DNA of 64,000 nt from Conchocele bisecta (GCA_029237695.1 CM055265.1:68793903-68857902), one strand, 5' to 3'. Positions 43,487 through 56,092 are shown, numbered from the stretch's first letter. Notes: generated from the letters alone by a model not told the origin. A program made the numbers and translations.

Positions 43487-44450
43487 AACCCTTTCACCCC
43501 TTCAGACCATAAAACCAACATTTGCAAACGCTGTAGATTCAGATGAGACGGCTCGTTACGAGCCGTCTCATCTGGATCTGCAGCGTTTGTCACTATTGTT
43601 TAATTGATGAACATAATCCGCATTTTCTCATTTATAGATTTAATAGTACATACATTAACATGGAAAAGCCATGGTTGGCTATTTAGGAGTGAAAGGGTTA
43701 AATGTATTTTCTTTCATTTATTAAATTTAATGTTAAAATAAATTAAATATATATTACATGTACAATATTCAGTAAACGGGATTGATATATTACAGTGTTG
43801 TTATTTGCATATAATTGTGTATAGACATGCTGGGGCGGATCTAGAGGGGGGTTTCCGGGGTTGCAACCCCCCCATTCAGCCACGGAGTTTACATAGATCA
43901 CAGTTTACCACCAGTTGGAGTCTGAAATTAAATGCCGTAAAACACAGGAAAGTGCATTTCCAAGAGCTCAAAAAATGAGCTGCAAAATATGCAGTCATTA
44001 GTTCTACAGACATGAAATAATGCATTTCGGGAAAAATAAATGATTACTCCCTCAAAGTATACTTGGCTAAATAAGTAAGCTTAGGAATTTTGGTACAAAT
44101 TCCGAGGCTCGCAAAGGAATTCCAAGCGTTTCCAAGTCGAACCTGATCAACTCGATAGCAAAAATGGTATTGTAGATAAAGCAGGTAACGTTTTATGCTA
44201 GAGGGTCGGCATATATAGCGTGGTTCGATCATCATTCAACCTGCTGCAATTGGGTAGGGGGGGTGGGGGGGGGGTGATCACTTGGCATTCGGTGTGAATC
44301 CCAGATTGGACGTTAAGGATTGATTCACAGTTGACATACATATACACTCCCATCCTCCTGTTGGGTCACTTAAAAGTAATACGAATAAACGTAATACTCA
44401 CATACGGGGTATAACCAGGTTCAACTGTCACATAAAACAATGCCACCGAC
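43487..44450. mobile_element. Family F, V, I-fragment and J-fragment cluster
   Basis: F 43487-43700 (core 'gagacggctcgttacgagcc'); V 43832-43975 ('ggcggatctagagggggg', 'gtttaccaccagttggagtc'); I right half 43985-44090; J piece 44215-44450. Confidence 0.6.
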
Positions 44451-44454
44451 ATAC

Positions 44455-47400
44455 AGGAGTCAGATCACGAGAAAATGCACCTTATGAAATTTTCAGCTTG
44501 GCTGGTTTTAAGAATTTTTCATAAGTTCCCTTTTCTCATGAATTGTCCGGTGTTGGATCACAAGAAAAGGCACCTTATGAAATTTTCAAATTGAAACCAG
44601 CATATCGCATTTTCAGATAGGCTGGTTTTAATATATTTTTCATAAGTTCCTTTTTCTCATGAATTGTCCAGTCTCAGATCACGAGATGAAATTTTAAAAT
44701 TGAAACCAGCATAGCTCATTTTGACAGGCTGGTTTTAATATATTTTTCATAAGGTCTCTTTTCCCATGAATTGTCCGGTGTCAAATCACGAGAAAAGGCA
44801 CCTTATAAAATGTTGAAATCAAAACAAGCATAGCTCAATATTTTAAGAATTTCTTCACAAGGGCCCTTTTCTCATGAATAGTCTGGTGTCAGATCAAATC
44901 AAAACCAGCATAGCTCATTTTGAGTTGGCTGGTTTTAATATAGTTTTCATAGGTGTCAAATCACGAAAAAAGGCACCTTATCAAATTTTCAAATTGCAAC
45001 CAGCATAGCTTATTTTGAGCTAAGCTGGTTTTAAAAATTTCTTCATAAGGTCCCTTTTCCCTTGAATTGTCCGGTGTCAGATCATGAGAAAATGCACCTT
45101 ATGAAATTTTCAAATCAAAACCAGCATAGCTCATTTTGTCCTAGGCTGGTTTTAATATATTTTTCATAAGGTCCCTTTTCCCATGAATTGTCCGGTCAGA
45201 TCACGAGAAAAGGCACCTTATGACATTTTCAAATCGAAACCAGCATAGCTCATTTTGACCTAGGCTGGTTTAAATATATTTTTCATAAGGTCCCTTTTCC
45301 CATGAATTGTCTGGTGTCAGATCACGAGAAAAGGCACCTTATGACATTTTCAAATCGAAACCAGCATAGCTCATTTTGTCCTAGGCTGGTTTTAATATAT
45401 TTTTCATAGGGTCCTTTTTCCCATGAATTGTCCGATGTCAGATCACGAGAAAAGGCACCTTATGACATTTTCAAATCGAAACCAGCATAGCTCATTTTGA
45501 CCTAGGCTGGTTTTAATATATTTTTCATAAGGTCCCTTTTCCCATGAATTGTCCGGTGTCAGATCACGAGAAAAGGCACCTTATGACATTTTCAAATCGA
45601 AACCAGCATAGCTCATTTTGACCTAGGCTGGTTTTAATATATTTTTCATAAGGTCCCTTTTCCATGAATTGTCCGATGTCAGATCACGAGAAAAAGGCAC
45701 CTTATGACATTTTCAAATCGAAACCAGCATAGCTCATTTTGACCTAGGCGGTTTTTAATATATTTTTCATAAGGTCCCTTTTCCCATGAATTGTCCGGTG
45801 TCAGATCACGAGAAAAGGCACCTTATGACATTTTCAAATCGAAACCAGCATAGCTCATTTTGACCTAGGCTGGTTTTAATATATTTTTCATAAGGTCCCT
45901 TTTCCCATGAATTGTCCGATGTCAGATCACGAGAAAAGGCACCTTATGACATTTTTCAAATCGAAACCAGCATAGCTCATTTTGACCTAGGCTGGTTTTA
46001 ATATATTTTTCATAAGGTCCCTTTTCCCATGAATTGTCTGGTGTCAGATCACGAGAAAAGGCACCTTATGACATTTTCAAATCGAAACCAGCATAGCTCA
46101 TTTTGACCTAGGCTGGTTTTAATATATTTTTCATAAGGTCCCTTTTCCCATGAATTGTCCGGTGTCAATCACGAGAAAAGGCACCTTATGACATTTTCAA
46201 ATCGAAACCAGCATAGCTCATTTTGACCTAGGCTGGTTTTAATATATTTTTCATAAGGTCCCTTTTTCCATGAATTGTCCGGTGTCAGATCACGAGAAAA
46301 GGCACCTTATGACATTTTCAAATCGAAACCAGCATAGCTCATTTTGACCTAGGCTGGTTTTAATATATTTTTCATAAGGTCCCTTTTCCCATGAATTGTC
46401 TGGTGTCAGATCACGAGAAAAGGCACCTTATGACATTTTCAAATCAAAACCAGCATAGCTCATTTTGACCTAGGCTGGTTTTAATATATTTTTCTTAGGG
46501 TCCCTTTTCCCATGAATTTTCCGGTATCAGATCACGAGAAAAGGCACCTTATGAAATTTTCAAATCGAAACCAGCATAGCTCATTTTGACCTAGGCTGGT
46601 TTTAATATATTTTTCATAAGGTCCCTTTTCCCATGAATTGTCCGGTGTCAGATCACGAGAAAAGGCACCTTATGAAATTTTCAAATCGAAACCAGCATAG
46701 CTCATTTTGACCTAGGCTGTTTTAATATATTTTTCATAAGGTCCCTTTTCCCATGAATTGTCCGGTGTCAGATCACGAGAAAAGGCACCTTATGAAATTT
46801 TCAAATCGAAACCAGCATAGCTCATTTTGACCTAGGCTGGTAATATATTTTTCATAAGGTGCCTTTTCCCATGAATTGTCCGGTGTCAGATCACGAGAAA
46901 AGGCACCTTATGAAATTTTCAAATCGAAACCAGCATAGCTCATTTTGACCTAGGCTGGTTTTAATATATTTTTCATAAGGTCCATTTTCCCATGAATTAT
47001 CCGGTGTCAGATCACGAGAAAAGGCACCTTATGAAATTTTCAAATCGAAACCAGCATAGCTCATTTTTACCTAGGCTGGTTTTAATATATTTTTCATAAG
47101 GTCCCTTTTCCCATGAATTGTCCAGTGTCAGATCACGAGAAAAGGCACCTTATGACATTTTAAAATCGAAACCAGCATAGCTCATTTTGAGCTAAGCTGG
47201 TTCTAATATATTTTTCATAAGGTCCCTTTTCTCATGAATAGTCTGGCATCAGATCACGAGAAAAGGCACCTTACAAAATTTTCAAATTGTAACCACCAGC
47301 ATAGCTCATTTTGAGCTAGGGTGGTTTTAAGAATTTATTCATAAGGTCCCTTTTCTCATAAATAGTCTGGTGTAAGATCACAAGAAAATGCATCTTATGA

Positions 47401-47628
47401 AATTTTCAAATCGAAACCAGCATAACTCATTTCAGCTAGGCTGGTTTTAATATATTTTTCATAAGGTCCCTTTTCCCATAAATTGTCCGGTGTCGGATCA
47501 CGAGAAAAGGCACCTTATAAAATTTTAAAATTGCAACCAGCATACCGGTAGCTCATTTTGAGCTAGGGTGGTTTTAAGAATTTGTTCATAAGTTCCATTT
47601 ACCCGTGAATTGTCTGGTGTCAGATAGT
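44455..47628. repeat. 121-bp satellite array, about 26 units
   Basis: The consensus unit starts 'ggtgtcagatcacgagaaaa' and ends 'cccatgaattgtcc'. Inside each unit 'gagaaaaggcaccttatga' pairs with 'tcataaggtcccttttc', and 'aaccagcatagc' with 'ctaggctggtt', so every unit is a palindrome. Central units are nearly identical; units before about 45060 and after about 47160 are diverged, as in satellites homogenised from the middle. No spacers or coding sequence. Confidence 0.92.
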
Positions 47629-47659
47629 GAATATCAAACACGAAAATTCTGAGCATTTT

Positions 47660-47950
47660 CTCAAAACAGCTTGATTGGTTGAGCCTGAGTAGATCTCAAG
47701 ACTTGACAAATCAAACGGTCCGATTTTGAGCATAATATTTAAGTACATATACATGCTCTGGTGTCGTGCGGTGGGCATAAAGGAAGAAGTCAACAAGAAT
47801 GACAATTGTAGTACATGTACTAATCATCCTGAATCCAGAATTGTAAAACTTGATCAGCATATACACAAATCACATACCCAAAATCTAAGTTTGATTGGCT
47901 GAGCCTGGTTCAGGCTCAGCCAATCAAAAAAATTGGAGTATATGTTCAAA
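47660..47950. repeat. Family M palindromes
   Basis: 47665-47735 ('cttgattggttgagcc' / 'gacaaatcaaacgg') and 47885-47935 ('tttgattggctgagcctg' / 'caggctcagccaatcaaa'). Confidence 0.7.
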
Positions 47951-48116
47951 AATGTTATAATCACTGGCATATACGAGGTTTATTTTGTAAAGAAATGCAG
48001 AATAACGGTACTAAAAAGTGTGATATGTGTTCAGATCGATATACATTATAAATGGGGGTTTTGCGATATGAATTATTTTTGCTTTATACATGTAATAGCA
48101 AATAAGCAATTTTAAA

Positions 48117-48595
48117 GAGTGAGTGAGTGAGTGAATAGGGTTTAACGTCCGCTTTTCTGACAGAGGTACAAGCCTCAGGGAGTCTACACGCAGACGGGTC
48201 AACGGGGTCGTGTCCCGTATCCACCTGTCCGAGGGGGGTAAATCCCAACTTCAGAACTCAATATTTACAATCAAAATATATATCAGTCCTGAAATTAGAA
48301 CAACCTGATCTGGTGCCAGGCCCTCGCCACACCAGCATCATTTATCCCATCCCCTAAAAGTAATAGGATTAGTGCTAATCTTACTTTTATATATGGGGCA
48401 TAGCCTGACTCAACTCTCACATACAAGAAAGCCAAAAATGTACATGAGGGCCAAATCCGGTATAGTGGGTTCCGGAAAGTATGAACCCAATCGTTAAGCC
48501 AGTTTAGTCGCCTTTTACGACAAGCAATGGTTACTGCAGCACTATTCTCAGGATCAGTTGATCCCGCCCCGGTGCCTGCACGGGGCCAATTTTAA
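48117..48595 (+). repeat. Family J relative with (gtga)n start
   Basis: 'gagtgagtgagtgaatag', 'gggtttaacgtccgctttt', a J body ('gatctggtgccaggccctcg') and the end 'gatcccgccccggtgcctgc'. Possibly a SINE; a clear Pol III promoter was not found. Confidence 0.55.
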
Positions 48596-48754
48596 AGAAT
48601 GTTTAAACAGCTAAAGCTATATTGTGACACATATTTAGTAATCTTTCCCCAAGAATACAATGTGTTCAACAATTCTGCAAAAACCAGGAACCCACTTTTC
48701 CGATGTTTCGGCACAATGCCTTTATCAAGGAATTAGTGGCATCCATTTTAGATT

Positions 48755-48870
48755 TCACAATGTTTATCATTTTAGATTTCACATTTTAGATTTCACAATG
48801 AATATCATTTTAGATGATTTCACAATGTTTATCATTTTAGATGATTTCACAATGTTTATCATTTTAGATT
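48755..48870. repeat. Minisatellite, about 32 bp
   Basis: 'atttcacaatgtttatcatt' followed by 'ttagatg' repeated four to five times. Confidence 0.7.
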
Positions 48871-49249
48871 TCTTGAAGATATTACATGCATGAGAAACTC
48901 TTACACACTTTTTGATGTAAATGTACACTGACGGACGTACTTATGGACGGACAGACTTACAGAACTCCAAGAGCAACGCAATATGACCCCCTTATGCGAT
49001 ATCGCAGAAGGGGGTCATAAAAATAGTGTACATTTTGATTTGAGTCACCAAACATTGACTTATAACGATAAATGCTACAGAAAAAGAGACTTGGCGACAT
49101 TTACTGGTCCATTTGCACGTTTCACTATCCCAGTCAATATCACCAAACTTGGAAAATCAAGAGCAAATTCCCTTAGAACAACTTTCAGGGCGGTATCCTT
49201 GGCATTGGAATGGACGGAGATTTTTTTTATCTTAAAGCAACATGATGTA

Positions 49250-50325
49250 GAACCAACAAATTCCACGAATTCTAATGTCAAAGACACCCCAGAAGTTACT
49301 CGCGATCTTCCACGTTTGGTAACCTATTTTAGCCCATGTTATGCTGAGGATATGCCATTTTGATTGGGGAAAATCATAAATATTTTCTTTAAATGTGCTT
49401 AGAAGTATATGTCGCGACCACCATTTGAACATCGAGATGGTTCAAATGAGTGGTCACAACATATACTTTCATTGAGAAATAACAAAAATAAAATATTTAA
49501 AAAAATTCATACACGTAAAGGTGTATTCTGCATGTAATGGGTAAAGACTGGTCTGTTTGGTAGAATACAATAAGGCTACTGCAGTGACCTAATGGCAAAC
49601 GTAGACCCTGATCGGACCGACACTGAACATGCTGATCTGGCATTATGCTGGTAGCAAATGTAAGATACCGTTTGTTAGTCATGGGGCCAATATGGCCTCC
49701 AACCGCCCCTTATAGCCATTCACCACCTTGGAATACATGAACCCACAGCTGACAAAATTGAACATGCAACACTTGTAAATTCCGTGAATTCTAACGTCAA
49801 GGACGCCCACGAAGTTGTTCTTATAGAAGTTACTCATGATCTTCCACGTTTGGTGACGTATTTTAACCTATTTCATGCCGAGGATATGCCATTTTGATTG
49901 AAGAAAGTCATCAATATTTTCTTTAAATGTGATTAAAAGTATATGTCGCGACCACCATTTGAACCGTCTCATTGAGACGGTTCAAATGGTGGTGGCAACA
50001 TATACTTTTATGAGAAATAACAAAAATAAAAGCAAAATATTTAAAATAAATCGTACCCATAAAGGTGTATTCCGCATGTAATGGGTCTGTTTGGTAGAAT
50101 ACAATAGGCTACTGCAGTGACCAAATGGTAAACAGGGTAGACCCTGATCGGACAGACACTGAACATGCTGATCTGGGATTAAGCTGGTAGCAAATGTTTT
50201 AACATCTGTTGTGTCAGCCGGGGGGCCAGTATGGCCTCCAGCCACCCCCTTATAGCCATCCATTCACCACCTTGGAATAAATGGGCCCACGGCTGACAAA
50301 ATTGAACATGCGACACTTGTAAATA
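49250..50325. repeat. Tandem segmental duplication, about 534 bp x 2, including family H
   Basis: 'gtctgtttggtagaatacaa' at 49551 and 50085, and 'catcttggaata'/'accaccttggaata' tracts further on, align over the whole unit. Each unit contains one H element (49330-49544; 49867-50085), 'ctgatcgga' and 'atatggcctcca'. Confidence 0.75.
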
Positions 50326-50467
50326 GGACCTACACTGTTTGTCATAATATCACGGAAGTAAGTTTACTTTTTTGAACAAACACTGATGTGATCTGACAAA
50401 ACCGTCTTATTGCATTTCTGATCAATGATGACCCAGATAATCCTGAACATCCATGCAGTCTGATCAG

Positions 50468-50660
50468 TGTCTTTACCAGGGGCGGATCTAGAGGGGGTTC
50501 CGGGGTTGCAACCACAGAGTTTACATAGATCACAGTTTACCACCAGTTGGAGTCTGAATTTAAATGCCGTAAAACACAGGAAAGTGCATTTCTGAACATC
50601 TAGATTTCAAAATGTGTTGTGGGGGGCAATTGCCCCCTGACCCCCCTAGCATACTCGCTG
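50468..50660. mobile_element. Family V element
   Basis: 'ggggcggatctagagggggt' to 'gggggcaattgccccctgac'; its middle matches 43870-43975 almost exactly. Confidence 0.65.
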
Positions 50661-50689
50661 CACTCCTTGGAGATCGAAAATAGGATAGA

Positions 50690-51040
50690 ATAGATATAAA
50701 AGCAACAGCAGACGACAATTGTTGTGTAGCGAATAAAAATGGAAATGATTCTGAAGTGCTGAACCATGTTCTTATTGAGAAATGAGGAAAGATATAAAAG
50801 CGACAGCAGACAACAATTGTTGTGTAGCGAATAAAAATGGAAATGATTCTGAAGTGCTGAACCATGTTCTTATTGAGAAATGAGGAAAGATATAAAAGCG
50901 ACAGCAGACAACAATTGTTGTGTAGCGAATAAAAATGGAAATGATTCTGAAGTGCTGAACCATGTTCTTATTGAGAAATGAGGAAAGATATAAAAGCAAC
51001 AGCAGACAACAATTGTTGCGTGTAGCGGTCTAAGGGTTAA
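50690..51040. repeat. 98-bp tandem amplification of half a family C element
   Basis: 'gaataaaaatggaaatgatt' begins at 50731, 50829 and 50927, exactly 98 bp apart; the array ends with the normal C terminus 'gcggtctaagggttaa'. Units are almost identical. Confidence 0.85.
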
Positions 51041-51650
51041 TGCCTGCCATGCAAGTCGACTTCGGCAGCCTGCAAGACAGCCATAAAATTCAAGTGAACC
51101 ACATGGGTAGACAGGCTGATCAGGATCTACATTGTTCAGAAATGAAAGAAGCCTGTGTTGTCAGATTGCAGCACATCTTACACGTCAAAATCTACATTTG
51201 TTTCAAATCGCGTATTGTCCTTTTTGTTCACTAGCAACCGAAATGACCTTGATTAGGCCTTGACAAGGATGTTTTAGAAGTTTCACTTCCAGGCATATTA
51301 AACTACAGCATTTGTAAATTCAGGCACATACTTTTTAGCATTTTCATATTCAGGAAAAATATTGTAGCATTTTCATTTTCAGGCAAATAGTTTAATAGCA
51401 TTTCAATAGTTTAATAATATTATTATTTTATGTTATTTTGAATAAATGATTTGTTAGATGATGAAGAACATTTTAAGTAATGCACAAGAATTGAAGTTTC
51501 AACAATATATTTATATGAATCTGTATCCAATGTTTGATTGCATTTTAAAGCATAACTACCAACCAGCGTTGATGGATGTGCAATGTACAAAATGATACCC
51601 AAATGTCTAGCATGCTAATGATGGCAAAACAAAATTAAAACAATAACAAG
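51041..51650. other. No gene recognised
   Basis: Short imperfect repeats of 'tagcattttcatattcagg' at 51300-51410; otherwise AT-rich. Confidence 0.45.
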
Positions 51651-51654
51651 AAAC

Positions 51655-52915
51655 GAGGCAAAGCCACGAAGGCCAGGTTTTTTCCAAGCATAGACACTTG
51701 GATAACATAATTATACCCACTTTTTGTAGACTAGATGGCCGTGGCCTGCATGTCGCGCCTTGGGGCGAGGCATGGACACTAAAAAAATAGATATAGTAGA
51801 TGGAAAAACTTTAACCAAACAACTTTAACCGGACACACGGACGAACGGACGGATGTATGCCAAAATGCCGACGATATCGCGCTTTCCGCAAGCAGGTGTG
51901 ACAATGATGATAAACACCCATGTGAAGTATCAAGGTATTGGGTGAAGCAGTTGCAGAGATATAGTACACAAAAAAAATTTAACAAACAAATTCAAAGTAA
52001 TTTGAACTTGACATAGGGCACAGGATCGCGCTTTCCGCAAGCAGGTGCGGACAATGATGATAAACACCCATGTGAAGTATCAAGGTATTGGGTGAAGCAG
52101 TTGCAGAGATATAGTACACGAAAAAACTTTAAAAAAAAAAATCAAAGTAATTTGACCTTGACATTGGGCACAGGATCGCGCTTTCCGCAAGCAGGTGCGA
52201 CAATGATGATAAAACACCCATGTGAAGTATCAAGGTATTGGGTGAAGCAGTTGCAGAGATATAGTACACGAAAAAACTTTAACAAAAAAATTCAAAGTAA
52301 TTTGACCTTGACATTGGGCACAGGATCGCGATTTCCGCAAGCAGGTGCAACAATGATGACAAACACCCATGTTGAAGTATCAAGGTATTGGGTGAAGCAG
52401 TTGCAAAAAGAGATAGTACACGAAAAAAAAAATTTTAACAAAAAAATTCAAAGTAATTTGACCTTGACATTGGGCACAGGATCGCGCTTTCCGCAAGCAG
52501 GTGCGACAATGATGATAAACACCCATGTGAAGTATCAAGGTATTGGGTGAAGCAGTTGCAGAGATATAGTACACGAAAAAACTTTAAAAAAAAAATTCAA
52601 AGTAATTTGACCTTGATATTGGGCACAGGGTCGCGCTTTCCGCAAGCAGGTGCGACAATGATGGTAAACACCCATGTGAAGTATCAAGGTATTGGGTGAA
52701 GCAGTTGCAGAGATATAGTACACGAAAAGAAAAAACTTTAACAAAAAAATTCAAAGTAATTTGACCTTGACATTGGGCACAGGGGCCGCACGGTTGGGGG
52801 TTAGAATTAAAATATGGATGATGATAAACACCCATGTGAAGTTTCAAGGTAATGGGCGAAGCAGTTGCAGAGATATAGTATAACGAAAAAAGTTTTAACC
52901 AAAAAAACTCTAACC
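51655..52915. repeat. 150-bp tandem array, about 7 units
   Basis: 'cacaggatcgcgctttccgc' near 51880, 52020, 52170, 52320, 52475, 52625 and (changed) 52780. Units contain 'tatcaaggtattgggtgaag' and 'aatttgaccttgacattggg'. A 'cgaggcaaagccacgaaggc' leader lies at 51655. The 152-codon frame is repetitive. Confidence 0.85.
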
Positions 52916-52919
52916 AGAC

Positions 52920-53490
52920 GTACGTTAAAAAGTTAACGTTGAAAATGGCTAAGTCAATTACGTAGAAATAATAGGTGAAGGTAAAAAAATGGTCACAGTT
53001 GGTAGTTGTATATGGTAGGCACCCCTTGGTTATGAAGCTGTGAAAGTTTGGTGGTCTAGGTGGTACAGTACCAAAGAAATGGACTTAAACACGAAAACTT
53101 AACATTGTAAACGCGAAACTTAACATTGAAAATGGCTAAGTCGACTGCGCGGAAAAAATGGGTGAAGTTAAAAAAAAAAGTAACATGTTGGATAGTGATA
53201 TGTGGTGGGTACCCCTTGATTATGAAGCTGTGAAAGTTTGGTGATCCTAGGTGGTACAGTACCAAAGAAATGGACTTAAACACGAAAACTTAACATTGTT
53301 AAACGCGAAAACTTAACATTGAAAATGGCTAAGTCGACTACGCGGAAAAAATGGGTCAAGTTAAAAAAAAAAGTAACATGTTGGATAGTGATATGTGGTG
53401 GGCACCCCTTGATTATGAAGCTGTGAAAGTTTGGTGGTCCTAGGTGGTACAGTAACAAAGAAATGGACTCAAACACGAAAACTTAACATT
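52920..53490. repeat. About 190-bp tandem array, 3 units
   Basis: 'gaaaatggctaagtcgac' or variants at 52940, 53128 and 53320; units contain 'acatgttggatagtgatatg' and 'ggtcctaggtggtacagta'. The same unit recurs at 60180-60690. Confidence 0.8.
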
Positions 53491-53494
53491 GATT

Positions 53495-53830
53495 GTGGAC
53501 GCCGCCTGCCGCACCGCCGCCGCCCGCCGCCCGCCGCCCGCCCGCGGCTTTGCTTTCCAATCCAATAGCCTGGATTTTTTTTCAAAAAACCTGGCTAAAA
53601 TAATAATATTGACAGTGGTTTTGTATTTGGTAATTGTTGATTTATAGTTTTAGGTTTATGGTGGGTGGTTGGAAGAAAGAAGAAAAGAAAAAGAAAAAAA
53701 AAAGGGATTGATTGTGGAAGCCGCCCGCGCGCCGCCGTGCCGCCCGGCTTTCGCCAATCCAATAGCCTGGATTTGTTTTCAAAAAACCTGGCTAAAAATA
53801 ATAAATATTGACAGTGGTTTTGTATTTGGT
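53495..53830. repeat. GCC-rich microsatellite unit, duplicated
   Basis: (gccgcc)n at 53500-53545 and 53720-53750, each followed by 'ccaatccaatagcctggatt' and 'caaaaaacctggctaaaa'. Confidence 0.75.
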
Positions 53831-53960
53831 AATTCCACAGTGGTTTTATTATTACAAATATCCAACAAACGTTTTTCTTTGACAAATAAAACAGTGACAA
53901 TTGCTACGGAAGGTTTGCCATGCCAGTATATACATAGATAGCATTCACATCACAACACAG

Positions 53961-54059
53961 TGGGAAGTGATCTTCTGGAAACGACAGGAGGGGCGTTACA
54001 AGAAGACTGAAGAATGGTTCGGTGCGAGCGAATTCAGAACACCTGCAGTGGAAGTGTGA
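53961..54059 (+). CDS. Candidate C-terminal exon or repeat-derived open frame
   Basis: After 'catcacaacacag' the frame reads WEVIFWKRQEGRYKKTEEWF then GASEFRTPAVEV and TGA; it is also open upstream to 53897. The inverse sequence at 54570-54484 is clearly related at DNA level (both contain 'cgttacaa' followed by 'atggttcg' and 'gcgaattc'), which suggests either paralogous exons or an inverted repeat. Confidence 0.3.
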   Translation, partial: WEVIFWKRQEGRYKKTEEWFGASEFRTPAVEV

Positions 54060-54199
54060 GACATCAAGTGATGCTATCTCGAGTCCTCCAATGAGTTTTA
54101 ATTTTGAACCAGTACATGTGCCTGAAGCAGAAGCCATCTAATTTCTTTACAGTTCCTTACGTGCAGCCCCACACCCAAAACAGAAGAGAATGTTAGGTA

Positions 54200-54900
54200 A
54201 GTTAGTGACAAAGTATAAAAAAGGAGATGTAAAGGAATAAGACAGCCATGCTACAGTGCTTGCCATACCGGTGTGGCAAACACTGTAAACACTTGTCAGA
54301 CTGATCCAGACATGTACTGGTTAAAACCACTGAACTGTGTGCATACTTAAAACAGGCATTATATTTCTGATTGCATTAACAGACAAAATGCTGAATTTCT
54401 AAATAGTATTTCTTAATAAATAATAAAAAAGTAAAACATTGAAATACTCAAGGTAGCAACTCTGTATGTTTCACTGCCTGTGCCTAGAATTCGCCCCCAT
54501 CGAACCATGCTCTAGGCTCTTTGTAACGATCCTCATGTCGGTTACAGACAACCATTTCTCCCCGGGTTCTGATGGAAACATTAGGGAACAATTGATGTTT
54601 TATCGTTCAAAGGAAACGCATTTGTTGAATATTTGAATGATGAAACCAGACTGAAATTAAAATACAAGACAACTGCCCTACTGTGAAAGGGAATGCTCAA
54701 TCTGTAACAATCTATATGTGTTACCAGCATTAGTATGACATTTGGATATCATGTTGTCCATTGTTCATACATCAACATAGATTAAAATAGCCATACGGAA
54801 CTACAAACAAGCACAGGATGCAAATTCAAAGCTAATTGCTGGAACTGCCATTGTTGTTCATAACTTGAAATATTCTTCATCAAAGGTACATACCTATAAC
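54200..54900. other. No gene recognised apart from 54484-54570
   Basis: Non-coding, AT-rich flanks; nothing else supported. Confidence 0.4.
54484..54570 (-). other. Inverted relative of the 53961 segment
   Basis: After 'gtttccatcag' the minus strand reads MVVCNRHEDRYKEPRAWFDG then GEF and TAG, aligning with VIFWKRQEGRYKKTEEWF. Non-conservative changes (Trp to Cys, Phe to Val) argue for a repeat rather than a constrained protein. Confidence 0.3.
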
Positions 54901-54908
54901 ATCAACCT

Positions 54909-55497
54909 GTGTTTGCAAATGGGTAAACTTTCATTTTCACGCAGCATAGATACAGGTCAGCATTCATTTCAGTCATACAGTGTGACTAGATCCAACGTTG
55001 AAGCTTAATATGCAGGCTGATTAGTTTCTATGCTGGGTGAAAATGATAGTTTTCCCAATTTGCATACACTGGTTAATGTAAGTAACATGCCAAGACAAAA
55101 AAGGTAAATTTGTGTAGATTCATTGAATTGGTTTAGCCAGACTAGGGCAGAAAGGTGACTGGGTAGAACCAGTGTAACATTGTATATGTTCAGGATCAGT
55201 AGCATATTTCACCAACATTGCAAAGTATAGCAAAGTATACTTTGAGGGAGAAATTTTCAATTTAAAGATAAATTTATTAATTTTTATTATACTGAATGTA
55301 TTACATTATCACAGCCATTTTGGCTGTGATAATGTAATACATTCAGTATAATAATTCGGCATACTTTTAATCATCAAATATATGCAGTCGTTAGTTCTAT
55401 ATGAAATAATGCATTTCGGGGAATATAAATGATTACTCCCTCAAAGTAGATAAGTATACTAGATAAGTATACTTTGCAATGTTAGTGAAATATAGGC
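54909..55497. mobile_element. Foldback and family I element
   Basis: Foldback 54909-55068 ('tttgcaaatgggtaaacttt' / 'gttttcccaatttgca'); family I 55199-55497 ('tatttcaccaacattgcaaa' to 'caatgttagtgaaatatagg'). Confidence 0.65.
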
Positions 55498-55499
55498 TA

Positions 55500-56092
55500 C
55501 AGATGCAGTTGTGCAGCTGGCTGCCAGTGTGAACACATAATAGTTGGACAGTGTAGATCACTATTATACAGGGGTGTGTCAGTTGATCAGACATGAGATC
55601 AGTATGTCTAATTTTGTCATGGTTTGTCACTTATAGCAGACAGGATGCACAGAAAATGGACAAAAGTGGATATGTTACTAGTATGTGTCTGAACGTAAAT
55701 ATATTTCATATGCATCAACTGTTTCAGTCCAAGTTCAAATGTCAATGTTACCAAATAACATAAAACAATTTATAATTGAAGACTTGGAATTAGGTGACAG
55801 AATCTAGTTTGCTTATGATTTTTATTTGATCAATATAAGAAGCATTATGATTTTTATTTGATCAATATAAGAAGCATAAGCATTGTGAATTTGAAACAAA
55901 TGTCGAGAAAAAATATTTTGTATATTGTGAATTTTGTTGTTGATGATTGGGACATAAATACAAAACGTACAACTAACAAAATGTACAATTCATATGGCCA
56001 TTGGAACAATTGTAAAACCGGATCAGCCAGCTGTGCAGGATGATCAGGGTCTACACTGGTTGCAATGGTCATAAGCACAAAAAGACCTATAG
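55500..56092. other. No gene; family G fragment
   Basis: 55805-55875 has a short direct repeat 'ttatttgatcaatataagaa' x 2; G fragment 55990-56075. Confidence 0.5.

Noticed and set aside
44455..47628. CRISPR-like array
   Set aside because: No unique spacers; the whole 121-bp unit repeats and the genome is eukaryotic.
48983..49363. 126-codon plus-strand frame
   Set aside because: Its C-terminal third is family H DNA, and the opposite strand is equally open; no recognisable domain.
52092..52550. 152-codon frame with internal repeats (TLTLGTGSRFPQAGATMM)
   Set aside because: It is the 150-bp tandem unit, whose length is a multiple of three, read through; neighbouring units break the frame.
53904..54137. 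Minus-strand frame starting MASASGTCTGSKLKL
   Set aside because: Antisense to the better-looking plus-strand frame at 53961; start context poor and no recognisable continuation.
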